A DNA stretch of 64,000 bases from Eucommia ulmoides. Taxonomy: Eukaryota > Streptophyta > Magnoliopsida > Garryales > Eucommiaceae. This document shows positions 12,104 to 23,269 of this stretch, piece by piece. Position 1 is the stretch's first letter. The number at the start of each line of letters is the position of its first letter. A program made the translations under genes and the position numbers. The notes below the pieces were generated by a model. It worked only from the letters and a program-made list of their open reading frames with translations. It made no database searches and had not been told where the DNA came from. The stretch is from contig CM028338.1 of assembly GCA_016647705.1 (NCBI GenBank), positions 12,926,240 through 12,990,239 on the forward strand, read 5' to 3'.

Positions 12104-13000
12104 GAGTTGTTTACATTTATAATATAAATTTAAAACAAAATTAGTGAAATAGGCCACTTTTCAACTTACATACTGGAGTAGTGCTACCCGGGGTTCGGAA
12201 CCCCGGGTTTGTGGGGCCGGCGGTATACCCGGGTTTCCGAACCCCGGGTATACGAAAAAATATTATTTATTTTTTTGGTATACGCCATTATACACAGGGT
12301 TTGGTACCCCGGGTTCTACATAGAACCCGGGGTATAACCCGAATTTAAAAAAAAAAAAAAAATCGTTTTTGCCCAAGAAATTTTTAAAATTTTCGGCAAC
12401 TTTAAGCTGATTAACGGTGGTCTATCGATATTTTAAATAAATCTAATTTTTTTGTGCATAAATTAGGTTCAAAACAATACATAATGTTTTTTACAACACT
12501 AAAAACGGACAAGTGGATGAATTTTAAAAAATCGCCAAAGTTGACCAGAGTTGTTTCGATAATGGCGGAAATTTTTTTCGGTAATTTAGAATTAACAAAA
12601 GATTTCATGTCGATAACAGAAATGAACCAAATTTTTTGTATATAAACTATATTCATAACACTACATAACGAAACTTAGAACACTAAAAACGGACAAGTGG
12701 ATGAATTTTAAATAATCGCCAAAGTTGATCAGACGAGTTGTTTCATTGATGATGCAATTTTTTTTGAAAATTTTAAATTAACAAAAAATGATCGTCTATC
12801 CGTAACAGAAATGATCCTGATTTTTTTGCATACAAACTACGTTCATAACGCTAAATAATAAAATCGAGAACACCAAAAACGGATAATATGTTATCGAGAG
12901 AAAATAAAACTTACGTAAAATAATAGAAAAAGTTTGGATGGACATAATTTTGTGCTCGGTGGTCCGTTTGGGGCGATTTGTTTTTTGATTTCGGGTATTT
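12104..13000 (+). repeat. Left arm of the foldback element
   Basis: Inverted copy of 13190-14146. The match includes the tip, the CCCGGG hairpins, the ACGGACAAGTGGATGAATTT repeats and an inner block around TTTGGATGGACATAA (about 12924). An internal repeat of about 185 bases occurs roughly at 12449, 12630 and 12820, the third copy partial. Confidence 0.85.
12186..12334. repeat. Three CCCGGG-centred hairpins near the left tip
   Basis: Short perfect or near-perfect palindromes at 12186-12208 (ACCCGGGGTTCGG/AACCCCGGGT type), 12226-12250 and 12305-12334 (14-base stems around a CA centre). They are strongly GC-rich in a region otherwise about 30% GC, and their mirror set lies at about 13900-14075. 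Confidence 0.85.
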
Positions 13001-13189
13001 TTTCGAGGTCTAGGCCTGTAAACTACCGTAGGCGGTTTGGTCCAGTATTTTTTTAAATAAAGCCCGTTTTTACCTTCAATTTTGGATTCGAAGTGTTAGG
13101 TGAATAAATTTGTAATTTTCGTTGCGAACATGTGTCTTATTCTGTTGATAAAATTGAAATCTTCAAAAGCCAGAGTGATGACTCAAATC

Positions 13190-14146
13190 ATACCCAACTT
13201 TTAAAAAAAAAAATTGCCCCCAACGGATCACCGAACGCAAACTTATGTCCATCCAAACATTGAAGAGCAATATAGTGTTTTTTGAAACGTTGAAGAGTAA
13301 TAAAATGTTATGATAATAACCATTATTTAAAAAAAATTCACTAAGTCGTTTTTGGTATTCTCGATTTTATTATTTAGCGTTATGAACGTAGTTTGTATAA
13401 AAAAAAATCAGGATCATTTTTGTTACGGATAGACGACTATTTTTTGTTAATTCAAAATTTTCAAAAAAATTGCATCGTCAACGAAACAACTCGTCTGATC
13501 AACTTTGACGATTATTTAAAATTCATCCACTTGTCCGTTTTTAGTGTTCTAAGTTTTATTATGTAGTGTTATGAACATAGTGTATATATAAAAAAAAATG
13601 GTTCATTTCTGTTATGGACATGCAATCTTTTGTTAATTCTAAATTGTCAAAAAAAATTCCGCCGTTATCGAAACAACTCATCTGGTCAATTTTGGCGATT
13701 TTTTAAAATTCATCCACTTGTCCGTTTTTAGTGTTATAAAAAGTATTATGTAGTGTTTTGAACCTAATTTATGCACAAAAAAATTAAATTTATTTAAAAT
13801 ATCGATAGACCACCGTTAATCAGTTTAAAGTTGGCGAAAATTTTAAAAATTTCTTGGGCAAAAACGATTTTGATTTTTTTTTATTTTTTTATTCGGGTTA
13901 TACCCAGGGTTTGGTTCCCCGGGTTCTAACCCGGGGTACCAAAACCCCGGGTATAAACCCCGTATACCAAAACAAATTTTTTTTTTTTTTTTTTTCGTAT
14001 ACCCGGGGTTCGGAACCCCGAGTATACCGCCGGCCCCACAAACCCAGGGTTCCGAACCTCAGGTAGCACTACTTCCGTATATAAGTTAAAAAGTGGTCTA
14101 TTTCAGTAATTTTGTTTTAAATTTAGATTATAAATGTAAACAACTC
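13190..14146 (-). repeat. Right arm of the foldback element
   Basis: Inverted partner of 12104-13000. It holds the complementary hairpins (for example CCCGGGTTCTAACCCGGGG at about 13918-13936) and the same internal repeats in the opposite order. A poly(T) run near 13976-13995 breaks the symmetry. Confidence 0.85.
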
Positions 14147-14230
14147 CACCTTTGTCGCCTTCGCGTCCACCTATGCCAAATTCTTTTGCTCTCCCTCTCG
14201 TTCTTGTAATTCTTTTTCTCTCATCCTAGC
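14147..14230 (+). other. Gene-like fragment, right part
   Basis: Continuation of 11690-12103 after the foldback element; begins with the second copy of the 10-bp target duplication. Same base composition, product unknown. Confidence 0.3.
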
Positions 14231-14694
14231 TACTCATTTTTCGTTGATTTCCTATTCGCCTTTGCATTCTCTACTGTCCTTTTACTCTCTCTCTCTCTCA
14301 ATCTCGCCCTCTCATGCCTCCCCTCGATTCGACTATTCTTCTCCCAATCTTTCCCAATCAAGCTCTCAACATCGACCCAAGTATATTGATGATCCCTATT
14401 TTCGGTTCTCTGGTCAATTGGATCGAGAACTATAAAAGAGATTGAATTCTGGATGTTGGGTTCATCCTTATAGTAATTGTGATGTATACGAGGGTGAATT
14501 CCATAAGGAACATTTGTTGCGACATTGACGTCGTTTTCTTCGAGGGAAGATTCGAAGCAATGTCGTGCGTAGATTCGTTGCAACATCGCATTCAGATCCG
14601 TCGCTGCAGATAAGGGGAGAGTGGAGGATGAGAGAAAAAGAGAGAGAGAGAGGAGGAGGAGGAAGATGAAAAAACTAGAAGAATAAGTAGACAA
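14230..14694 (-). CDS. Hypothetical 154-residue open frame with a signal-like N-terminus
   Basis: The frame starts at 14694 on the minus strand, opens with MSTYSSSFFIFLLLLSLSLF, which resembles a secretory signal or membrane anchor, and continues through a hydrophilic tail. The leucine/serine-rich start and the RERE-rich end come from GA/CT-rich DNA, so the frame may be chance. I recognise no family, see no splice sites that would extend it and no clear promoter. It could be a decayed small secreted-protein gene or noise. Confidence 0.2.
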   Translation of the reverse strand: MSTYSSSFFIFLLLLSLSLFLSSSTLPLSAATDLNAMLQRIYARHCFESSLEENDVNVATNVPYGIHPRIHHNYYKDEPNIQNSISFIVLDPIDQRTENRDHQYTWVDVESLIGKDWEKNSRIEGRHERARLRERESKRTVENAKANRKSTKNE

Positions 14695-14759
14695 GGATTT
14701 TGGGGGATGGCGATGACGGTGGATTGGGTGGGGGTGGGGGTGGGGGCGAGGATGGGGTA

Positions 14760-15990
14760 CTGAAATTGTTTAAAAAATAAGGGTCAAAAGTATATTAAAA
14801 AAAAAATTATTGAATTTTGAAAAAATAATAAAATTAAAAACGAAAGGCATTCATGTCTTTTACAAGAAAAAATCGGTTAAAAGGGTTAACTGGTATTTTT
14901 CAAATGACAAAAGAAGTTTGTGATTTTGGACAAAACAACTGGTAAGGTAAATGGCATAAACCCTTCTTTTTAATTGTGTTTTAGTTTCATAATCAATGCT
15001 TCTTTGTATCTTTTTTTGTATATCCAATCAAATATTTACTTCCAATTAAGACATGCATCGTCGAACGATGATGCCACTCCCTGTGGTCACCTGCCGATGC
15101 ATCCCGATGGACCTCAAGCCTCCGGTCACCATATTCTGGCTACCGGCCATCGGATTGTTTTTTAGTTACATGTAACTATCTTTCTTATTATATTTTTTTA
15201 GTTAACTATAACTATTTTTTAATGTATTCTCCAGTTATATTTTTAAGTGTATTTTTAGTTATATTTTACTATATTTTTTAGGTACAATATTTTGTGTATT
15301 TTTCTTTACATTCATGTAATTTTCAGCGATCGACGATTGAAAAATTAGTTGAATGTAAATAAAAAAGATATTAAAAGATACTACTAAAAAAAAATTAGTG
15401 GAATGTAAATAGAAAAAATCCACCAAATAGTGATCGAAGTTTCGGTGATTGGTGACCTACAGTGACCGTAAACCAACAGCCAAAATCTGCTGAACGGCAG
15501 TGGATAAGAGGTGATTGGCGACCCAACTCTAATTGGAATTTATTGTTTCTATGAAATCTGACAGATGAGACTAAAAATAAAATACTTATTTTGTTTGATA
15601 TTTTTTATTAATTTAGTATCTAAAAAATAGTTCAATCTCCATTCTAATCTTAAAAGTTTAATTAAACTAATAGGTTAAAGATATTTATTCTTTTAGTTTT
15701 ACATATTATAGCAAAAGACAAACCATTCAATAATCTTGGAATTCGAGTTTGTAAAAAAAAATGTTTGAACTTCAATCAGATTCCCTATTTTTTACAGAAA
15801 TAACAAAGACTCATTGTCATTTAAAATGTAACATCGAGTACCTTTACTCATTTCCTAATCTTAGTTTGCCCCCACCCTTAGGGTGCATCTCCTTTAGAAA
15901 ATGAGTAGCCCGTCTAAGTATATTTAGGCCATATTTAATAACTGTTCTCATTCTAAAAAATTCCATCATATTCTTAGATTTTTGGAATTT
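14760..15990. other. AT-rich intergenic DNA, nothing recognised
   Basis: No supported gene, repeat pair or RNA. A short GC-rich patch near 15060-15150 (ACCTGCCGATGCATCC) gives no coherent product. Confidence 0.4.
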
Positions 15991-16865
15991 TTATTCAAGA
16001 AAACCGTTTGGTAAAATTGTTTTCATTTTCATTCTCATCTCAAAACCAAGAATCATTCTTTTTTTCTCTTAAGAAGTGAGAAAAAAAAAATGTTTCTTTT
16101 CATTCCCAAACCAAAAAAGGAAAAAATTCAAAATTGTTAGTGAGTTTTGGCTTTCAACTCTGGTAAGCTTCTCTTTTCTTTATCTTTTTTATTTCTTCAT
16201 TTTTCTTCTTCTTCATTATTGTTTTTCACATGCTACGATTGTTTGTCGTCATCCTCCTCCCCCTCCTCGCCGTCATCTTCGTTGTCCTCGCCTGGTCAAT
16301 TTTCGAGAATGAGGCAACAAAACAGAGAGATCGGGGGAGTTTCTAAGGGTTGTTGCCCTTCTTTGTATAACCCTAATTTGCCGTCAATGAATTCAATGTA
16401 ACAGATCGAAATCAGCAGCCCTTCATTTTTTTCTTTCTTTTTTTTCCCCTTTTTTCCACTAATTTTCTATGGGATTGATCCATATTGGCTCTCCAAAATG
16501 TCGAGTTGTACTCCAAAATTATCAAAAATAAGGTTGTGATGATGATTTATTTTTGTAAAAATCTCAAATTTGGAGCTAAGCCGTAATTTGGCAGGGCAAC
16601 GGCGAAGGGCCTATAGGAGACAGTAGTGGAGGAGGAGGGCAAGAGATTTTGTTCTCCCTTTCTTTCCTTCTCGTTTCTGTCACATGGCAACGACTGTTGC
16701 AGCCATGGCGGATTAGCCTGTCAAAATGTCTGATCAAAGGCAAATCTGACCCTTGTCGGTATGAATTTCTTCTCAAATTCTTGATCGCATTTTCTTTTTC
16801 TAGATTTTATTTATTTTAAAAATTATCTTTTGGTTTAGTTATATATTTATGATTTTGAAATTTAT
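15991..16865. other. T- and CT-rich leader-like DNA, no gene supported
   Basis: Resembles 5' untranslated/intron-like plant sequence with short Ser/Pro-rich frames over TCCTCCTCC tracts (16250-16290). The frames lack any domain and overlap in several phases, so I do not call a gene. Confidence 0.35.
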
Positions 16866-17041
16866 TTCGATTGGGGTTTCGGATTTCAATTTCAATTTTA
16901 ATTTCGATTGAGGTTTAAAGATTTTAATTTTGATTTCGATTAGGGTTTAGGATTTCGATTTCGAAATCAATTTGGATTGGGGTTTAGGATTTCAATTTCG
17001 ATTGAGGTTTAGGATTTTGAATTTAATTGTGGTTTAGGATT
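16866..17041. repeat. Degenerate minisatellite of GGTTTAGGATTTCAATTTCGATT units
   Basis: About six imperfect copies of a 23-30 bp unit containing GGGTTTAGGATTT and ATTTCGATT. The phase drifts and copies vary in length. Confidence 0.75.
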
Positions 17042-17684
17042 ACTTCTTGATTTCTATGATAATATCGTTAGCAAACATGATTCTGTTCGCAGAACTACAA
17101 AAATTATTGTTACCAAACGTGATTCTACTCCCAGGAAGGAAACTGAATCCGCATTGCATCCCGTCCCACTTAGATGGGACGGGATGGAAATGGTTATCTA
17201 ATAATTTCTTAGTGGTCAATTTTTTTGAACTCATCATTTTCTGTATTTCTTTTGAAGGGTTCATTTCACTTTGCACTCTTGTAGTTACATCGAATTTTAC
17301 TTTGTGCTCCTGTATTATTTTCGTCACCACTTACACCTCATATGCTTAAAACTTAAGTGCAACAGTTATTTAACATAACTAATGGTATTTTTGTCATTTT
17401 AATTGAAAATAAGGATAATTTTGTCATTGTTTCCAACTAATTCATTAGGGTCTATTTGATTATTTTAAAAAAAAATACTTGAAGAGTCAAAAAGTTTTTT
17501 ACTTTAAAACACCCTCCACCAACTGATTCATCTCTTCTACTCCCTCTTCCCCTTTTATGTTCTTTGCACGCCCCACCCCTACCCCCTCCTCACTCCAGCG
17601 ACGGCAACCCTCAGCCCACTAGTGGTGACGACCTCTCCCTCTCCTTCTATTCTCTCTTTCTTCTTTATTCTCTTTCATTCCCCT

Positions 17685-17945
17685 GTTCCACTCTCTCCCC
17701 GCTCTCATGTTCCATTCCCCAACCCTGCCTTGCTCCGTTGTTCCACTCCCCAACACATCCCTATTCTCCAGTTCCACTCTCTAACCCACCCACTCGCCCC
17801 CTGTCCCCTGTTTTACATCCCAACCCACTTACCCCCTATCTCTATTGTTCCACTCCATAACCCACCCACCCCTTGTTCCCCAGTTCCACTCTCCAAACCA
17901 CCCATCCCCATGTTCCCCTATTCTACTCTCCAACCTATGCTACCT
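17685..17945 (+). repeat. Minisatellite encoding a Pro/Ser/His-rich frame
   Basis: About six imperfect copies of a 40-50 bp unit (GTTCCACTCTCCAACCCACC plus a CCCC-rich tail). The plus-strand open frames 17564-17860 and 17622-18110 are translations of this repeat and are not called as genes. Confidence 0.8.
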
Positions 17946-17946
17946 T

Positions 17947-17949
<3 letters not shown>

Positions 17950-17984
<35 letters not shown>

Positions 17985-18012
17985 GCCTCTCTATATCTCA
18001 TATATATATATA
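17950..18012. repeat. (CT)n followed by (TA)n microsatellites
   Basis: A CT run of about 16 units at 17950-17982 and a short TA run at 18001-18012. Confidence 0.95.
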
Positions 18013-18611
18013 AGGCTTTGAACTGTAGATTCGAGCTTTGGATCTACAAATCTAAAGCCATATATATGTATGTAGAGTATACTAGAGAGATAGAGAGAAC
18101 GAGAAGGTGAGAGAAGAGAGGGTATAAAAATAAAGAGAGAGGCATTTGGTGCATGGTGATGGTTCGTGCCATAATGGTGGTGGTGGTTCGTCATTATAGT
18201 GGCAGTCGTCATTGGTTGGTTATGTAGTGAAGGAATGAGGGATAATGGTGAGGATGGGTTGCAAGTGGAGGAAAAAGGTCGCAGATTAGAGGACTTGCAT
18301 TTTTTGAGTTGGAAAATTTCATTTCGGATTCATAAGGTTTTGAATAGTGCCAAATGTATCCCCTAAATTAATTAAATGTGATTTGTTTAATTTGAAAAGT
18401 ATTGTCATTTGACATTAATTAATAGATTAATGTTGACTTTTACCTGTTGACTGTAAAGTAAATGGACTTAAGCATTTCATTTAAGTATTATACACAAGGG
18501 GTGTAAATAGTGACGAAAATAATACAAGAGTGCAAAGTGAAATTAACCAGCTTTTAAAAGTCTGAAGAATGGCGATTTTAGAAGTCAAAGTGAATTTCCT
18601 TAATTGATGAA

Positions 18612-19141
18612 TTTTTATGTGATAAGATTAACCTTAGACTTCATTCTAACTCCTTGGAAGTTCTAAGTAAGCTTTACCAAGAATATCAACCAACCGAACT
18701 TTAGGAAGGAAGATAGCAAGGAATGCTAAGAAAAGGTAGAAAGCTTGAAAGAGTCGGAAAGCAAGGGAGTTTGAGAGAATGGATGGCTTTGTATTGATTT
18801 CAAAACTTGGTGAGGAGAAAATGAACCCCCTTCCTTTATATAGGCCAAGTGCCTTACTTGACTACAATAGTCATTTTTATCTAATGACTACAATTAATCA
18901 TCTAGAGTATACCTATAAGATATTTACAAGGAAGATTCTAAACTAAGAATTACGTAGAAGGTTATGGAAGGACTATGGAGTGATCTAGGGTGTTCCAGAA
19001 TTCCCTATAATACTCTAGAATATTCTAGAAATTTTGGAGCCTCCAAGATGACCCATTTCCCCATTTCTATGTATATAAGTCTTGACTTCCATACTTAGAG
19101 AATTTCACAAGTAAGGATGCTAAGAGGTAAGGGACGTTACA
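18612..19141 (-). repeat. 3' LTR of the chromovirus fossil
   Basis: Begins on the minus strand with TGTAACGTCCCTTACC directly after the polypurine tract. It has a TATA-like TATATAAA at 18835-18842 and heat-shock-element-like motifs upstream of it. The far boundary (about 18600-18620) is not certain because no second LTR is present for comparison. Confidence 0.6.
18993..19030 (-). promoter_or_regulatory. Heat-shock-element-like cluster in the chromovirus LTR
   Basis: GAATATTCTAGAA at 19018-19030 is a perfect three-unit GAAnnTTCnnGAA arrangement, preceded by a near-match CTC half-site, and TTCCAGAA (TTCnnGAA) lies at 18993-19000. They lie about 155-190 bases upstream of the LTR TATA-like motif on the minus strand. 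Heat-shock factors bind such inverted pentamers; whether this fossil LTR responded to heat is inference. Confidence 0.5.
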
Positions 19142-19158
19142 TTCTCTCCCACCTATTC

Positions 19159-19416
19159 TCACGATTCTCTTACTGTGCCTTCATCTTTGTACATCTGGAT
19201 GTGTTCTGTGAATTTCCACAGTAGGTCTTTGTGCTTCAACCTCACTTTGCTATGCAAAAAGTTCTTCCACTTGACTAGATACTCTTGGTAGTTCAGTACA
19301 CCTCTCCTCCATATGAAGTGATCTGCTAGTAAGACATCAGTCTTTTTATCAAAGAAGTTTACAACCACAGTTGGTGCCAGTTTTGATGCCCTGCATTGTG
19401 GTTTTTCTATCTTCAT
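19159..19416 (-). pseudogene. Chromodomain remnant of the chromovirus
   Basis: The minus-strand frame contains DHFIWRRGVLNYQEYLVKWK and a following LLWKFTEHIQMYK, matching the chromodomain that closes the integrase of plant chromoviruses (family pattern: RVIRRRGV...EYLVKWKG...EDLW). In active relatives the domain steers integration to marked chromatin. Here it is part of a fossil. Confidence 0.8.
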
Positions 19417-22117
19417 GATACAATTTCAAGAAACTAACGTGGAAGACAAGCTGTATCTTCAACTTACGTGGGAGAAAGAGTTTGTAAATAACTTTCCCCA
19501 TACACTTTATTAAAGGAAAAAGACCCTCGTAACATCGAACAAGGACCTTATGAACTTTACTTAGACTCTTGAATTATTGTTATAAAAGATTCACAAGAAC
19601 CAAGTCCCCCTCATTGAACTTACGTGGGCTTCTAGATTTGTCTGTAGTTGATAGTTAAACTCTACATAGAAATCATGGCACCGTGCTTGTTTTGAACTTA
19701 GCTTCTTCTGCACCTAAAACTAGCTTGTGGAAACATTTTTGTCATGATAACAAACCGAGACCCCAAGAGATGACATCTCTAAGTTCATAGACAGTGAACA
19801 ATGATGATTATTTATTTCTCTTGGACAATACAATAGCTCTCAGTGTCATTTTATTTTGGACTTTGGAATGCCATGATACGTCTTTCATTCATAAGAACTC
19901 CTCCAACAGCAAAGTCAAAGGCATTTGTGTGACCTTATAGGGCCTAGAGTAGTTGGGCAAGCAAAAGATCAGTTCTTTCGAGACGGCCTTCTTAAGGTCT
20001 TTGAAGCTTTGTTGGCATTTTTTTTACCATCTCCATGCCTTTCTTTTATCTAACAAGTCAGTTAGAAGGGAGACTCAGGAAGAATAACTCTTGATAAAAT
20101 GTTTGTAGAAGTTGACAAGCCCCAAGCACAATCGTAATTCCATTACCTTTGTGGGTAGTTCATATTCCCAAGAACAATAGTCAAACTCTACAAGGAAATC
20201 ATGGCACCATGCTTGTTTTGAACTTAGCTTCTTATGTATACAAATAGCTTGTGGCAACATTATTTGTCATGATAACAAATCGAGACCCCAAAAGATAACG
20301 CCTCTAAGTTCTTAGGTAGTGAACAATGGTGGTCATTTCTTTCTCTTGGACAATATAATGGGTCTCAATGTCATTTAATTTTTGGATTTAGTAAGCCATG
20401 AGATGTCTTTCCTTCATAAGAACTCTTCCAATAGTAAATTCAAAAGCTTCTATGTGAACCTTATAGGGCCTGGAGTAGTTAGGCAAGCATAAGATCAGTT
20501 CTTCTAAGATGGCCTTTTTAAGGTCTTTGAATTTTTATTGGCATTTTTTTACCATCTCCACGCCTTTCCTTTCTCTAACAAGGCAGTTCAAGTGGAGGCT
20601 CAAGAAGAATAACGCTTGATAAAATCTCGATAGTAGTTGACAAGCCCCAAAACAATCATAAATCCATTACTTTTGTGGGCGGTTCACATTCCCAAGAACA
20701 ATTTCCAAACTCTGCAAGGAAATAATGGCACCGTGCTTGTTTTGAAATTAGCTTTTTCAGCATCTACAAATAGCTTGTGGAAACATTGTTTGTCATGATA
20801 ACAAACCAACACCCCAAGAGATAACGTCTCTTAGTTCGCAGGCAGTGAACGATGGTAGTCATTTCTTTCTCTTGGACAATATAATAGCTCTCAGTGTAAT
20901 TTAATTTATGACTTTGGTATACCACGTGATGTCTTTCCTGCATAAGAACTCCTCCAATAGCAAAATCAAAGGCATCTGTGTGACCTCATATGGCTTGGAT
21001 TAGTTGGTCAAGCATAAGATTGGTTTCTCCATGACGGCCTATGTCATGACCCAGTTTCCCAGGGCCAGACTGTGGTTTCTCCTATAGAGAAATTCCTAAA
21101 CCTAAAACCCGACTGGTCAAACTTCCAATCTACAATGTTCGGTAATTATGACGGGAATTGTTATTATGATAATAATTTCCATTTAAAGTATCATCAATTA
21201 AAATCAATCATCTATTTAAAATATTACTTCGCAAATTATATAGATAGTGGCGATAATACTACTAATTTAGTTAATTATAATCTGAAATCCGGATATTTAT
21301 TAATTTCCCAAATTTAGAGATTTTTGGAAAACCAATCTACCGAATTTAATATTTATAATATTCAATATATTTTTTAAAATCTTTCTCATTTAAAATAATT
21401 TATGGCAACAAAACTAATAATTGAGTAATTTATCATTAATTTTCGAAATCATAATTTCAAACGATATTCCCAACATTTTATCAACCAAATATATTCACCG
21501 AAATATTTTACAACAATTATGGTAATTAATATTACTATTTTCTCCGATTATATCAATAAATAATAATTACAATTATTACAACTCGAATTTCAAATAAATT
21601 CTTCTCTCTCTCGTTTTCTTCCAGCCAACCCTGCAATCCAAAAATTATGAGGTTGTGAGCCAACGCTCAGTAGAACTCTAATCCCTCTAATACGTACATT
21701 TAATTTATATAACACGTAAACCACATAAACAGGCTCATCACATAAATTTCGCATCATCTAGATCATTTCATATAATTTCCACAGGTAATACTTCACACAA
21801 TATACCAAACAAGATCAACATATTTCATGTGAACAAATAACGCTAAATTCACCAATAATGATAACACATATTTCATGGTGAGACAATTAAATGCATATAT
21901 TAAAGAAGTTCGGAATTCTACCTTCCTCAGATTTTCCGATGGCCGCGATATTGGATTTTTATTTCTATTGGGGTGGTTTGTGCAAATTTTTCTTTTTTTT
22001 TTTCCTTCTTTTCCCGCTTCTTCTTCCTTGTCTGCGTCTGCGTCCGGTTTGGGGGATCAGTCGTCGATCACTGCTCCGACCATCGAACTCCCGCAACCTT
22101 ACACCACCGGGCCTCAG

Positions 22118-22503
22118 AAAATAACACATACACACAAACTCACGATCACCGCCACCACTGTCGGTCAAACTCACACCGCCGCCTACACCCACATACCCAC
22201 AATACACACACATAACACTGAGTCACGCATACACACACACACAATGCCGCAGCGACGACGGTTGAATGACCAACAAGAACAGCACACACACACCCCGAAA
22301 TACCCACACACACACGCATCCAAACCACCACAACCCACAAAATCGACGACGTCCACCGGCCGACGACACCTTCTCTCTCTCTACCCTCCCCTCAGTGACA
22401 CCCCACACCACCATGCACACACAATCACACACTGATCACACACATACACACCATCCTTCACGTACCCACAACTAAACACACACATACCCACACACAGCAG
22501 GCG

Positions 22504-22538
<35 letters not shown>

Positions 22539-22985
22539 TGTTATCTCTCTCTAAACTTACGGTCGACGAACATCCAGCGACACCCATACAACCAAACGAA
22601 CACGGTACCACCATCACTGCTGGAACACATACACACACATGGAAACATACACAATACACACAACCACATTACGGCTGGACACTAACATTGCCGACCGGAC
22701 CACCCATGCCGTCGAGCCAAACGACGACAATCACGCCCTCCCACACCCACAATGATGAATGGAAAAATAGAGCACCCCCACGGTCACACACACACCCACG
22801 CTTGAAATACACACGAACAACACACACACACACTCCGGAACACACACCCACTAACGACGTCCCACAGTCGGTAACCCATATCGAAACATACCCACACACA
22901 TACGATACACTATGATAGACCAAGGCACACACACATATTCATAGCAATTGGACATACATACACCCAAAACAGACAAACACCGACA
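22118..22985. repeat. Long CA/TG-rich cryptic simple sequence
   Basis: About 870 bases dominated by ACACAC interspersed with GC-richer words, with a pure run of about 12 units at 22511-22539. Open frames on both strands (His/Thr-rich plus, Val/Cys-rich minus) arise from the repeat and are not genes. Confidence 0.9.
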
Positions 22986-23216
22986 AACCCAAAGGATTGC
23001 CGACCACCGAACACTCATCGGCGAACCCACCTCCTATTCTCTCTCTTCTCTGTTTCTGTTTCTGCTCCTTCTTTTTGTTTGTTGAAGATCACAATTGCAT
23101 GGGTATTTATACGCATGAGAGTAATGGATCAATTTGTTCCTAGCTTGCCACGTCAATGGATCTCAATTCTTCTTTTGGTTCTCCGGCTGTCTTCACGGCA
23201 TACCCACGCACAATTA

Positions 23217-23266
<50 letters not shown>
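23217..23266. repeat. (TA)n microsatellite
   Basis: About 24 TA units near the plus-strand right end of the solo LTR. Confidence 0.95.

Positions 23267-23269
<3 letters not shown>

Larger units (their letters stand above)
12104..14146. mobile_element. Mutator-like foldback element with about 0.9-kb inverted arms
   Basis: The ends are GAGTTGTTTACATTTATAAT at 12104 and its complement ending at 14146, flanked by a perfect 10-bp direct repeat CACCTTTGTC (12094-12103 and 14147-14156). Target duplications of 9-11 bp are the mark of Mutator-like elements. The left arm (to about 13000) and the right arm (from about 13190) are inverted copies with few mismatches, so nearly the whole 2,043 bp is one palindrome with a spacer of about 190 bases. 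Each arm has GC-rich CCCGGG hairpins near the tip and about 185-bp internal repeats. No transposase is present. A long hairpin transcript from such a structure would be a small-RNA source; that is inference. Confidence 0.85.
17257..18549. mobile_element. Candidate Mutator-like (MITE-like) element with CT-rich cargo
   Basis: The left end GGGTTCATTTCACTTTGCAC and the right end, read on the minus strand as TGGTTAATTTCACTTTGCAC, form terminal inverted repeats that continue through TCTTGTA, ATTATTTTCGTCAC and TTACACC over about 80-100 bases. The left arm has an internal duplication of the CACTTTG(C/T)(A/G)CTC motif. The possible 9-bp flanks TCTTTTGAA and GCTTTTAAA match at seven of nine positions. 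No transposase is visible. The cargo (about 17500-18300) is CT-rich and gene-leader-like, so this could be a Pack-MULE-like carrier. Confidence 0.55.

Noticed and set aside
15911-15960. GGCCATATTTAATAACTG as a possible PIF/Harbinger-type MITE end
   Set aside because: No inverted partner found within several kilobases on either side and no TAA/TTA flank pair.
17564-18110. Proline/serine-rich open frames resembling extensin-like proteins
   Set aside because: They come from a 40-50-bp minisatellite and a CT microsatellite, are open in two frames at once, and have no extensin SPPPP pattern.
21875-22932. Several long open frames on both strands (His/Thr-rich and Val/Cys-rich)
   Set aside because: They are translations of the CA/TG-rich repeat inside a solo LTR; overlapping frames in all phases and no domains.
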